A DNA stretch of 64,000 bases, from assembly GCA_035456465.1 (NCBI GenBank), contig DATIDD010000070.1:1-64000 (forward strand), read 5' to 3'. This stretch comes from DATHTC01 sp035456465 (lineage in GTDB: Bacteria; Actinomycetota; Thermoleophilia; Gaiellales; Gaiellaceae). The notes below the pieces were generated by a model. The model was not told where the DNA came from. It worked only from the letters and a program-made list of their open reading frames with translations, and searched no databases. Of this stretch, positions 8,337 to 16,111 are shown piece after piece. The position numbers were made by a program, and so were the translations under genes. Each line of letters begins with the position of its first letter. Position 1 is the first letter of the stretch.

Positions 8337-9356
8337 TCACGGGACGAGCACGTCGGCGGCGCAGCCGAACACGAGCGCGGCGAAGACGTCCTCCTCTGCG
8401 ACGCCCGCGAGCGACGGATGGGAGCGGTCGACGGCCGTGTCCGGCCAGCGCTCGAGCCCGAGCGACGCGGCGCCCTCGTCCGCGCCGACGGAGAGGAGGG
8501 TCTCGACCGAGAGGACGTTGCGGCGGCCCGCCTGGCGGCGCGCGATCCCCTCCAGCTCGCGGAGCTCCTCCAGCGGGTCGATGCGGACGTTCGAGTCGGA
8601 GCCGACGCAGAGGCCGATCCCGCGGTGGAGCACGCGCTCGACCGGGAGGAACCCATCGCCGAGATTGGCCTCGGTCGTCGGGCACGCGCAGATCCGGCTG
8701 CCTGCTCCCGCGAGGAGGTCGAGCTCGGCGCCGTCGGCGTGCGTCGCGTGCACGACGGTCGTGCGCGGGCCGAGACAGCCGGCGCGGGCCAGCAGCTCGA
8801 TCGGCCGGACGCCGTGCTCGGCGAGGCATTCCTCGACCTCGCGCGACTGCTCGTCGGCGTGGACGTGGAGCGGCAGCTCCTCGGCGTCGGCGTAGCGCCC
8901 GAGCTCCTCGAGCCAGTCCGGCGGGCACGCCCGCACCGAGTGGGGCGCGACCCCGACGCGAAGGCCGCGTGCGCGGAGCGCCTCGAGCTGCCGGAGGTAC
9001 GCCTGCGGCGACTCCTGACGAAACCGCGGGAGGCCGCCACGGGCATAGGCGACATGGAGCAGCACGAGCGCGACTCCGGCCTCGTCCGCCGCCTCCGCGG
9101 CCGCGAGCGCCTCGTCGAAGCCGAGGTAGTGGAACTCGCCGACGGCGGTGAACCCAGCGCCGCGCAGCTCGCGGTAGACGTCCGCGTACAGCGCCCGGAC
9201 CGTCGCCGGCGTGTGCCGCTCGGCCTCCCGGAGCATCACCTCGCGCCAGGCCCAGAAGTCGCCGCCCTCCGTGCGCCCCCGCAGCGCGCGCTGGAACGCG
9301 TGCGAGTGCGCGTTGACGAAGCCGGGCAGCTCGAGGCGCGCGTCCATCCACGTCAT
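8337..9356 (-). CDS. hutF: Amidohydrolase, probable formimidoylglutamate deiminase
   Basis: A 339-residue metal-dependent amidohydrolase. Metal ligands are visible as NAHSH near the N-terminus, HVHADEQ, HATHAD and the Asp of GSDSN. The GFVNAHSHAFQRALRG start is typical of HutF, which deiminates N-formimidoyl-L-glutamate to N-formyl-L-glutamate in histidine breakdown. The protein is shorter than HutF (about 450 aa) because the N-terminal small domain is mostly missing, so another deaminase activity is possible. ATG at 9356 is preferred; ATG at 9347 is an alternative. No other hut genes are nearby. Confidence 0.75.
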   Translation of the reverse strand: MTWMDARLELPGFVNAHSHAFQRALRGRTEGGDFWAWREVMLREAERHTPATVRALYADVYRELRGAGFTAVGEFHYLGFDEALAAAEAADEAGVALVLLHVAYARGGLPRFRQESPQAYLRQLEALRARGLRVGVAPHSVRACPPDWLEELGRYADAEELPLHVHADEQSREVEECLAEHGVRPIELLARAGCLGPRTTVVHATHADGAELDLLAGAGSRICACPTTEANLGDGFLPVERVLHRGIGLCVGSDSNVRIDPLEELRELEGIARRQAGRRNVLSVETLLSVGADEGAASLGLERWPDTAVDRSHPSLAGVAEEDVFAALVFGCAADVLVP

Positions 9357-9427
9357 CGTCCCAGAGCCGGTGGGCCCCGTGCGCATCGTCGGTGTTTGCC
9401 GCCGCCGCTCCCGGCAACCATGCATCC

Positions 9428-9805
9428 GTGGCGGTGGAGCGGGATCGCGGCGTCCCCGAGTCGGCCGAGCGGGTGGCGCGAAACGACGCGACGTTCCGCG
9501 AGGCGAACGAGCGCATCCGCGCGGCCGCCGAGGACTTCGCGGTCGAGGCGAAGGTGCCGTTCATCTGCGAGTGCGCCGCGGAGGAGTGCGCGGCGATCGT
9601 CCGGCTGCGGCTCGACGAGTACGAGCGGATCCGGGCGGACGGCCGTCTGTTCGTCAACGCTCCCGGGCACGAGGCCGCGGCCGGCCCCCATGCGCGGGTG
9701 ATCGCACGAGCGGACACGTACGTGATCGTCGAGAAGGTCGGCCGAGCGGGGCGCGTCGCGGACGCGCTGGACGGCTCCACGCACCTGCTCGAGGGCGACG
9801 GGTGA
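9428..9805 (+). CDS. Small paired cysteine protein A, unknown function
   Basis: A 125-residue soluble protein with the core FREANERI...FICECAAEECAAIVRL...YERIRADGRLFVNAPGHE. Three cysteines in a C-E-C-x4-C arrangement could bind a metal. It is clearly homologous to the next gene product, with the same motif order and spacing. The start is uncertain: GTG at 9428 and 9434 are both possible, and the frame opens at 9392. It is divergent from the hutF-like gene. I recall such proteins as common in Thermoleophilia, but no function is known to me. Confidence 0.75.
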   Translation: MAVERDRGVPESAERVARNDATFREANERIRAAAEDFAVEAKVPFICECAAEECAAIVRLRLDEYERIRADGRLFVNAPGHEAAAGPHARVIARADTYVIVEKVGRAGRVADALDGSTHLLEGDG

Positions 9806-9807
9806 CC

Positions 9808-10134
9808 ATGGACGAGCGCACGCGTCGCGTCGGGCTGAACGAGGCGTTGTTCCGCGAGGTCAACGAGCGGATCACCGACGTCGCGCGCGTGTTCGACGTC
9901 GCCGCGGAGGAGCTGTCGATCGTGTGCGAGTGCGGGCACATCGACTGTGCCGAGCAGATCTCGATCCCGGCCTCGGAGTACGAGCGCATCCGGTCGGAGT
10001 CGACGCTGTTCGCCGTCGTCCCGGGCCACGTCATCCCCGAGGTCGAGCACGTCGTCGAGCGGCACGAGTCGCACTCGGTCGTCCGGAAGGACGAAGGAGA
10101 GGCGGCGCAGCTCGCGCGGGAGCTCGACCGGTAG
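9808..10134 (+). CDS. Small paired cysteine protein B, unknown function
   Basis: A 108-residue paralogue of the preceding protein: FREVNERI, IVCECGHIDCAEQI, YERIRSESTLFAVVPGHV. It has the same C-E-C-x4-C cysteine pattern, and EVEHVVERHES replaces the partner's C-terminal part. The ATG follows GGGTGA by three bases; a GTG at 9802 overlapping the previous stop is an alternative. Adjacent position and shared fold suggest a tandem duplication, perhaps a heterodimer. Confidence 0.8.
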   Translation: MDERTRRVGLNEALFREVNERITDVARVFDVAAEELSIVCECGHIDCAEQISIPASEYERIRSESTLFAVVPGHVIPEVEHVVERHESHSVVRKDEGEAAQLARELDR

Positions 10135-10174
10135 CGCGGGAGCGTCCCCGAGTCGCGGTCCGCGTCCGCGGCAC

Positions 10175-10180
10175 TATCCT
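10175..10180 (+). promoter_or_regulatory. Probable -10 element of a leaderless pgsA transcript
   Basis: TATCCT lies exactly six bases before the GTG start of pgsA, and no ribosome binding site is seen. The same spacing recurs before apt, murT and the amidotransferase gene in this window. Confidence 0.5.
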
Positions 10181-10186
10181 TGACGC

Positions 10187-10747
10187 GTGGCCACCCGCGC
10201 GGTCCCGAGCCCGCTCGCCCAGCTGCCGAACGCGCTCACCGTCGCGCGGCTCCTGCTGATCCCCGTCTTCGTCGTGCTGCTCACCGCCGCGGACGGCGGC
10301 AAGAGCTGGCCCGCCGCGCTCGTGTTCGCGGTCGCCGGGATCACCGACCAGGTCGACGGCTTCCTCGCCCGACGCTGGCACGTCGAGTCCGCCTTCGGCA
10401 AGATCGCCGACCCGCTGGCCGACCGGCTGATGATCGACGTCGCCGTCCTCCTGCTCTGGTGGGACGACCGGCTCCCGTGGGTGGCGCTCCTGATCCCGGC
10501 GCGCGACGTGCTGCTGATGGCGGTCACGCCGCTCGCGATCGGCCGCGGGTACCGGTTCGAGGTCAACCTCGTCGGCAAGGCGGCGACCTGGCTCCTCTAC
10601 GCCTCGCTCGCGTTCGTGATGGTGACCCCGGCGGGGACCGACTGGCCGCTGTGGATCTTCTGGGCGGGCGTCGCCCTCGCGGTCGCCGCCGTGCTCGGGT
10701 ACGGGTGGAAGGCGCTGCACGAGACCAGGGGCGAGGCGACCGCGTGA
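10187..10747 (+). CDS. pgsA: CDP-diacylglycerol-glycerol-3-phosphate phosphatidyltransferase
   Basis: A 186-residue integral membrane enzyme of the CDP-alcohol phosphatidyltransferase family with about five or six transmembrane helices. The signature D-x2-DG-x2-AR-x8-G-x3-D-x3-D is complete (DQVDGFLARR...GKIADPLAD, about residues 54-79), giving the metal and CDP site. It makes phosphatidylglycerol phosphate from CDP-DAG and glycerol-3-phosphate. Other alcohols (inositol phosphate) are used by relatives in actinobacteria, so the substrate is probable, not certain. It overlaps the next gene by four bases (GTGA). Confidence 0.88.
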   Translation: MATRAVPSPLAQLPNALTVARLLLIPVFVVLLTAADGGKSWPAALVFAVAGITDQVDGFLARRWHVESAFGKIADPLADRLMIDVAVLLLWWDDRLPWVALLIPARDVLLMAVTPLAIGRGYRFEVNLVGKAATWLLYASLAFVMVTPAGTDWPLWIFWAGVALAVAAVLGYGWKALHETRGEATA

Positions 10748-13257
10748 AGGCCGTCGTGATGGCCGGCGGCGAGGGCACCCGCCTGCGTCCCCTGACGTCG
10801 AACCAGCCCAAGCCGATGGTCCCGATCGTCGGCAAGCCGTGCATGGAGCACATCCTCGAGCTCCTCCGGCGGCACCAGTTCGGCGAGGTGATCATCACGC
10901 TCGCGTTCCTGCCGCAGGCGATCCGCTCGTACTTCGGCGACGGCGAGTCGCTCGGGCTCGACATCGAGTACTCGGTCGAGGAGACGCCGCTCGGCACCGC
11001 CGGCTCGGTGCGGCTCGCCAGCGGGAAGCTCGACGACACCGTGCTCGTCATCTCCGGCGACGCGCTCTGCGACATCGACCTGACGGAGCTCGTCGCCGCG
11101 CACCGGTCGAAGGGCGCCGCGGTCACGATCGGGCTCAAGTCGGTACCGAACCCGCTCGAGTTCGGGATCGTCGTGACCGACGACGACGGCCGGGTCGAGC
11201 GCTTCCTCGAGAAGCCCTCGTGGGGTCAGGTCTTCTCGGACACCATCAACACGGGGATCTACGTGCTCGAGCCGGAGGTCCTGCGCCACGTCCCGGCCGA
11301 GGGGCCGTACGACTTCTCGAAGGAGCTGTTCCCGCTCCTGCTCGAGATGCGACGTCCGATCTACGGCCACGTGTGCGAGGGCTACTGGCAGGACATCGGC
11401 AACCTGGACCAGTACCGGCAGGCCAACGCCGACGCGCTCGAGCGGCGCGTTCGCCTCGACATCCCCGGCATCCGGCTCCGCGGGAACATCTGGATCGGGG
11501 AGGGCGTCGAGCTCTCCGACCTGCAGGCGGTCGAGGGGCCGGCCTTCATCGGCGACAACGTCCGCATCGCGCCGGGCGCGACCGTGGGGCCGTCGTCGGT
11601 GCTCGGCGCGAACGTCACGCTGCGCGAGGGGGCCCGCGTCGTCCGCTCGATCGTCGACGCGTCGACGCACCTGGGGCGCAGCGCGCTCGTCGAGGGCGCG
11701 ATCGTCGGCCGCGCGTGCGACCTCCGCGACCACGTGCGCCTGCACGAGGGCGTCGCGATCGGCGACAACGTGATGCTGGGCGCGGAGAGCGTCGTCTACC
11801 CCGGCGTGCGGATCTACCCGTACAAGGAGGTCGAGACCGGCGCGCAGATCCACGAGAGCCTGATCTGGGAGTCACGCGCGTCCTCCCGCCTGTTCGGCAA
11901 GGACGGGATCTCCGGGCTCGTGAACGTCGACCTGACGGGAGAGGTCGCGATCAGGCTCGCGGCCGCGCTGGGGACGGCGCTCGACCGCGGCTCACGCGTG
12001 GTCGCGAGCCGTGACCCCGCGCCCGCGTGCCGGATGATCAAGCGGGCGGTGATCACCGGCCTGATCTCGACCGGGGTGAACGTCGACGACCTTCGCGCCG
12101 CGCCCTCGCCGGTCACGCGCCACATGTTGAAGATGCACGCCTACGACGCCGGCATCCACGTCGGCACGAGCTCGGTCGACCCCGAGATCGTCCAGGTGAA
12201 GATCTTCGAGCCGCCGGGGATCCAGATCTCGCCGGCGCTCCAGAAGGAGGTCGAGAAGCACTTCACGCGGCAGGAGCTGCGCCGGAGCGCGTACAACGAG
12301 GTGGGGGAGATCGGCTACCCGGCCCGCGTCCGCGAGAGCTACGCGCAGGACCTGCTCGACACGTTGGATGCCGACGCGATCCGCGCCCGCGGCTTCCGCC
12401 TCGTCGTCGACTACGGCTACTCGGCCGCGTCGTTCGTGCTCCCGCTCGTCCTCGGGCCGCTCGGCGTCGAGGCCGTGTCGGCGCACGGTTTCGCCTCGAT
12501 GGCGGATCCCGGCCAGGAGGGGTCGCTGCCGGAGCTCCTGTCGCAGACGCAGCGGCTCGTCGGCGCGGTCGGCGCCGACCTCGGCGTCGTGCTCGACCGC
12601 GCCGCGGAGCGGCTCTTCATCGTCGACGACACGGGCCAGGAGGTGCCGCCCGAGCAGGTGCTGCTGCTCTTCCTCCGCCTGTTCGCGGCGGACGGGGTGC
12701 GCGGGAAGCTGGCCTTCCCGGTGACGGTCACGGGCCTGGTCGAGCGGATGGTGGAGGGCAGCGGGCTCGAGGTCGTGCGCACGCCGGCGTCGCTCGCGGA
12801 GCTGACGAAGGCGGCGGCGGGCGACGGCGTCGTCTTCGCCGGCGCCGTCGGCGGCGGCTACGTGTTCCCGGAGTTCCTCCCCGCCTACGACGCGGTCGCG
12901 GCGCTGTGCAAGCTGCTGGAGCTGCTCGCGCCGGAGGACCGGCCGCTGTCGGAGCTCGTCGCCGACCTGCCGCGCTCCACGCTCGTCCACCGCGAGCTCC
13001 CGTGCCCCTGGGCGGCGAAGGGCCTCGTCATGCGCCTGCTGAACGAGCGCTTCGCAGACCACGACATCGACGTCACCGACGGGATCAAGGTGGTCGAGGA
13101 GAACGGCTGGGTCCAGGTGCTCCCCGACGCGGACGAGCCGCTCGTCCACGTCTACGCGGAGGGCGAGACCGTCGACGACTCCGAGGCGCTCGCCGCGGAG
13201 CTGAGCGGCGTGGTCGAGGGGATCGTGCAGGGAGCGCAGGCCGAGGCACGAACCTAG
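10744..13257 (+). CDS. Nucleotidyltransferase / left-handed helix / phosphomannomutase-like fusion
   Basis: An 837-residue protein. Residues 1-235 are a sugar-1-phosphate nucleotidyltransferase (GGEGTRLRP at 8-16, later VERFLEKPSW and NTGIYVLEP). About 250-370 are hexapeptide repeats of a left-handed beta-helix. About 380-837 are a phosphohexomutase-like region. The first part predicts a mannose-1-phosphate guanylyltransferase making GDP-mannose. The mutase half lacks the catalytic Ser-His-Asn-Pro loop (GTSSVDPE near 473) and the DGDxDR metal loop (DRAAER near 617), so it is probably inactive or structural. I recall actinobacterial relatives with the same fusion. Confidence 0.88.
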   Translation: MKAVVMAGGEGTRLRPLTSNQPKPMVPIVGKPCMEHILELLRRHQFGEVIITLAFLPQAIRSYFGDGESLGLDIEYSVEETPLGTAGSVRLASGKLDDTVLVISGDALCDIDLTELVAAHRSKGAAVTIGLKSVPNPLEFGIVVTDDDGRVERFLEKPSWGQVFSDTINTGIYVLEPEVLRHVPAEGPYDFSKELFPLLLEMRRPIYGHVCEGYWQDIGNLDQYRQANADALERRVRLDIPGIRLRGNIWIGEGVELSDLQAVEGPAFIGDNVRIAPGATVGPSSVLGANVTLREGARVVRSIVDASTHLGRSALVEGAIVGRACDLRDHVRLHEGVAIGDNVMLGAESVVYPGVRIYPYKEVETGAQIHESLIWESRASSRLFGKDGISGLVNVDLTGEVAIRLAAALGTALDRGSRVVASRDPAPACRMIKRAVITGLISTGVNVDDLRAAPSPVTRHMLKMHAYDAGIHVGTSSVDPEIVQVKIFEPPGIQISPALQKEVEKHFTRQELRRSAYNEVGEIGYPARVRESYAQDLLDTLDADAIRARGFRLVVDYGYSAASFVLPLVLGPLGVEAVSAHGFASMADPGQEGSLPELLSQTQRLVGAVGADLGVVLDRAAERLFIVDDTGQEVPPEQVLLLFLRLFAADGVRGKLAFPVTVTGLVERMVEGSGLEVVRTPASLAELTKAAAGDGVVFAGAVGGGYVFPEFLPAYDAVAALCKLLELLAPEDRPLSELVADLPRSTLVHRELPCPWAAKGLVMRLLNERFADHDIDVTDGIKVVEENGWVQVLPDADEPLVHVYAEGETVDDSEALAAELSGVVEGIVQGAQAEART

Positions 13258-13347
13258 ACCGCAAGGTACACTCTCAACCAGAGGTTGACCCTTGCGCGGG
13301 TCCCCTGCTTGAATGGGTGCCCGGCCCCCTCCGACCGAAAGGCCTCC

Positions 13348-13611
13348 GTGGAAGCGCTCCCCGATCTCGCCTCGCTCTCCGACGACGAGCTCCGCCGGCT
13401 GATCCGCGACCTCGTCAAGGAGGAGCAGGAGGTCTCGTACCGGCGCCGGCTCCTGCACGGGAAGATCGACATCCTCCGTGCCGAGCTCGTGGCGCGGCTG
13501 CAGCGGCGGACGCGGGAGGGCCGCAGCCCGCTCGAGGACGTCGACGTCGAGAAGCTCACCGCGATCCTCTCCTCGAAGGCGGCGCCGCCCGGGATCGAGG
13601 ACGAGGAGTGA
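13348..13611 (+). CDS. RsiG-like helical protein with a c-di-GMP-binding-type motif
   Basis: An 87-residue, nearly all-helical protein. Residues 26-41 read E-QEV-S-YR-R-RLL-H-GKI-D, which matches the RsiG c-di-GMP motif E-x3-S-x2-R-x3-Q-x3-D except for His in place of Gln. RsiG proteins are c-di-GMP-dependent anti-sigma factors; as I recall, a single-motif homodimeric form is described in Rubrobacter. GTG at 13348 is preferred, since the helical domain begins there and GAAAGG precedes it. The target sigma factor is not identified. The gene starts the RsiG-like/GarA/FtsR/apt block. Confidence 0.7.
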   Translation: MEALPDLASLSDDELRRLIRDLVKEEQEVSYRRRLLHGKIDILRAELVARLQRRTREGRSPLEDVDVEKLTAILSSKAAPPGIEDEE

Positions 13612-13663
13612 GCGCTCCAGCGCTCGATCCCCGCGCGCTCACGGGCCGGGAAGGTGCGGGCGC

Positions 13664-14128
13664 GTGAGCCACGTGTACTGCCCGGAGTGCGGGTTCCAGA
13701 ACCCGGAGTCGGCGAACTACTGCGCGCGCTGCGGGGCGCACCTCGTGAAGGAGGACGCGGGCGACACGACGCAGACGTTCAACGCCGTCGAGGAGTCGGA
13801 CGAGCGGCCCACGACGCAGGACCTCGGGATCGAGGGGCCGGCCCTCGTCGTGCGCTCGGGCGGCGGGCGCGCGGGGGAGACGTTCCACCCACAGGGCGAC
13901 AGCACCACGATCGGCCGGTCGCCCGACTGCGGGATCTTCCTCGACGACGTCACGGTCTCGCGGCGGCACGCCGTGCTGCGCGAGCGCGAGGGCGCGTTCT
14001 CGATCGAGGACCAGGGCAGCCTCAACGGCACGTTCGTCAACCGGCGCCGGATCGAGGCCGAGCAGCGCCTGGAGGACGGCGACGAGGTGCAGATCGGCAA
14101 GTACCGCCTGACCTTCCTCTCGCGATGA
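13664..14128 (+). CDS. GarA-type FHA protein with N-terminal zinc ribbon
   Basis: A 154-residue protein. Residues 1-30 form a zinc ribbon (Cys 6, 9, 20, 23). About 60-154 are an FHA domain very close to GarA/OdhI (IGRSPDCGIFLDDVTVSRRH, GSLNGTFVN, GDEVQIGKYRL). The linker contains TTQTF at 35-39, which resembles the ETTSVF phospho-switch of GarA targeted by PknB/PknG. GarA controls 2-oxoglutarate dehydrogenase and glutamate metabolism; that role is inferred from the family. The gene overlaps the MerR gene by four bases (ATGA), the order also seen in mycobacteria. Confidence 0.88.
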   Translation: MSHVYCPECGFQNPESANYCARCGAHLVKEDAGDTTQTFNAVEESDERPTTQDLGIEGPALVVRSGGGRAGETFHPQGDSTTIGRSPDCGIFLDDVTVSRRHAVLREREGAFSIEDQGSLNGTFVNRRRIEAEQRLEDGDEVQIGKYRLTFLSR

Positions 14129-14826
14129 CGACGGCCGCGACCCCAGAGCGCGGCGCGGCGCCGCAGCGGCTGCTCACGATCGGGGCCGTCTGCCGCCGGC
14201 TCAAGCCGGAGTTCCCCGACATCTCGATCTCGAAGATCCGCTACCTCGAGGACCAGGGGCTGCTCCAGCCCAAGCGGACGCAGGGCGGGTACCGGCTCTT
14301 CGGCGAGGCGGACGTCGAGCGCCTGCAGCGGATCCTCGAGCTGCAGCGCGACGAGTTCCTGCCGCTGCGGGTGATCCGGCAGGAGCTCGACGCCGGCAGC
14401 GCGGCCGAGCGGCGCCGCCGACGGCCGACCGGCCTCGCGGCGCACGACGACGAGGTCACGCGTGACGAGCTCGTCGAGCGGTCCGGCGCCCCGGGCGAGC
14501 TCGTGCGCGAGCTCGAGGAGTACGGCGTGCTCGTACCGCGGGTCGAGGCCGGGGAGCGCGTCTACCACGAGGGCGACGTCGACGTCGCGGCCGCCTGCGC
14601 GCGCCTGGCGGCCTACGGGATCGCGCCGCGGCACCTGCGGGCGTTCCGGACCGGGGCGGACCGCACCGCCGGGCTGCTCGAGGCCGTCGTCGCGCCCGCC
14701 CTGCGCTCGCGCAACCCCGAGCGCCGCCAGGCCGGGGTCGAGGACCTGCAGACGCTCGGCGAGCTCGCGCAGGAGCTCTCGCAGCTCCTCCTGTGGCGCG
14801 AGCTGCGCGCGCAGGCGACGCTGTAG
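14125..14826 (+). CDS. MerR-family regulator, FtsR-like
   Basis: A 233-residue protein. The N-terminal MerR winged helix (LTIGAVCRRLKPEFPDISISKIRYLEDQGLL and GGYRLF, about residues 16-62) has the long 'PEFPDISISKIRYLE' form typical of FtsR. A helical second half follows (about 110-233) with no effector-binding cysteines. FtsR activates ftsZ and growth genes in Corynebacterium, and the garA-ftsR order is conserved. Target genes here are unknown. Confidence 0.87.
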   Translation: MTTAATPERGAAPQRLLTIGAVCRRLKPEFPDISISKIRYLEDQGLLQPKRTQGGYRLFGEADVERLQRILELQRDEFLPLRVIRQELDAGSAAERRRRRPTGLAAHDDEVTRDELVERSGAPGELVRELEEYGVLVPRVEAGERVYHEGDVDVAAACARLAAYGIAPRHLRAFRTGADRTAGLLEAVVAPALRSRNPERRQAGVEDLQTLGELAQELSQLLLWRELRAQATL

Positions 14827-14829
14827 GCT
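14824..14829 (+). promoter_or_regulatory. Probable -10 element of a leaderless apt transcript
   Basis: TAGGCT is placed six bases before the GTG start of apt. The same hexamer and spacing occur before murT. It overlaps the stop codon of the MerR gene. Confidence 0.5.
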
Positions 14830-14835
14830 GCCGCC

Positions 14836-15363
14836 GTGAGCGCGACCCAGGTCGACCTCGCGTCGCTCGTCCGCGACGTCCCCGACTTCCCGAAGCCGGG
14901 AATCGTCTTCAAGGACATCATGCCGCTGCTCGCGAGCGCGCAGGCGCTGCGGCAGACGGTCGAGGAGCTGGCGGTGTGGGCGGAGCCGCGCCGTCCCGAC
15001 ATCATCCTCGGCGCGGAGGCGCGTGGCTTCATCACCGGCGGCGCGCTCGCCTGCCGCCTCGGCTGCGGCTTCGTCGCGGCACGCAAGCCGGGGAAGCTCC
15101 CGTGGCGCACGGTCTCGGCGAAGTACGCGCTCGAGTACGGCTTCGACGCGCTGGAGCTGCACGCCGACGCGATCAAGGCGGGGCAACGGGTGCTGGTGCA
15201 CGACGACGTGCTCGCGACCGGCGGCACGGCGAAGGCGAAGTGTGAGCTCGTCGAGCAGCTCGGTGGGGAGGTCGTCGGCGTCGCGTTCATCATCGCGCTC
15301 GAGTTCCTCCACGGCCGTGAGCGGCTCGACGGCTACGACGTCACCAGCCTGATCTCGTACTGA
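14836..15363 (+). CDS. apt: Adenine phosphoribosyltransferase
   Basis: A 175-residue enzyme converting adenine and PRPP to AMP. It starts with the family pattern RDVPDFPKPGIVFKDIMPLL. The PRPP-binding loop is VLVHDDVLATGGTA (about residues 120-133) and the GAEARGFI segment is present. The usual length is 170-180. It salvages purines in the cytoplasm. Only nine bases separate it from the MerR gene, yet it seems to have its own promoter element. Confidence 0.96.
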   Translation: MSATQVDLASLVRDVPDFPKPGIVFKDIMPLLASAQALRQTVEELAVWAEPRRPDIILGAEARGFITGGALACRLGCGFVAARKPGKLPWRTVSAKYALEYGFDALELHADAIKAGQRVLVHDDVLATGGTAKAKCELVEQLGGEVVGVAFIIALEFLHGRERLDGYDVTSLISY

Positions 15364-15449
15364 GGGCCCGCAGGAGTCGTCGATCGGCGGCTCCCCCGGA
15401 TGGGGTTGTGGCTCGACGTCGTGCCGGTCGACTACAACTTCGAGCTCAC

Positions 15450-16052
15450 ATGTTCGACGCGTTGAAGGGCACGTACACGTTCTCGTGCCCCGCCCGGGGC
15501 GAGACATCGGTGCGCCTGTCCGCCTTCCGCGTGCTCGAGCGGCTCCCCGGCGCATCACACCCGGCCGTCTACCGCGTGACGTTCGCGTGCCCGTGCGGGG
15601 AGGAGCACCCGGGGCTCGTCTCGCACGACGAGCTGGACTGGGCGCCCCTCGGGCTCGGGGACGACGTCGGGTTCCTGAACCTGATGACGGCACGGATCGA
15701 GGCCGCCGGCGCCGAGCTCGGCGACCTCGCCGCGCGCCGTATCCAGGGCGGCGAGTGGCCCTGGAGCTTCTTCTGCTACCCCGAGGAGCGGCCGCGACCC
15801 GTCTTCCCGTCGGCGTTCTTCGTGCTCACGCCCGGCGAGCGGTCTCTCGGCCTCGCCGTCCGCTGCCCCGCCTGCCACAAGCTCTCCGTGAACCTCGTCA
15901 CGCGCGACCACGTCGACCTGCCGTGGCACCACGACCGCCACGTCGGCGTCGTGCCGCACGTCTTCGCAGACGACGCCGCACGGATCGTCGACGAGTTCCG
16001 CGCCGAGCTCCACTCCTCGCAGTTCGACGCGCGCCGCCTCGCGCTCCAGTAA
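15450..16052 (+). CDS. Unknown protein with CxC and CxxC cysteine pairs, 200 aa
   Basis: A soluble protein with VTFACPCGEEH near residue 40 and VRCPACHKLSVNL near 140; these cysteine pairs could form one split zinc site. Between them is an amphipathic region with WPWSFFCYPEERPRPVFPSAFFVLTP. The ATG at 15450 is chosen because the sequence becomes protein-like there; GTG at 15408 is in frame. I recognise no family. Confidence 0.75.
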   Translation: MFDALKGTYTFSCPARGETSVRLSAFRVLERLPGASHPAVYRVTFACPCGEEHPGLVSHDELDWAPLGLGDDVGFLNLMTARIEAAGAELGDLAARRIQGGEWPWSFFCYPEERPRPVFPSAFFVLTPGERSLGLAVRCPACHKLSVNLVTRDHVDLPWHHDRHVGVVPHVFADDAARIVDEFRAELHSSQFDARRLALQ

Positions 16053-16111
16053 CCGGCGGCGCCGCTCCGGCGTTCCCAAGTGGACCCGGAACCGAACGAG
16101 GAGGGAACGAC

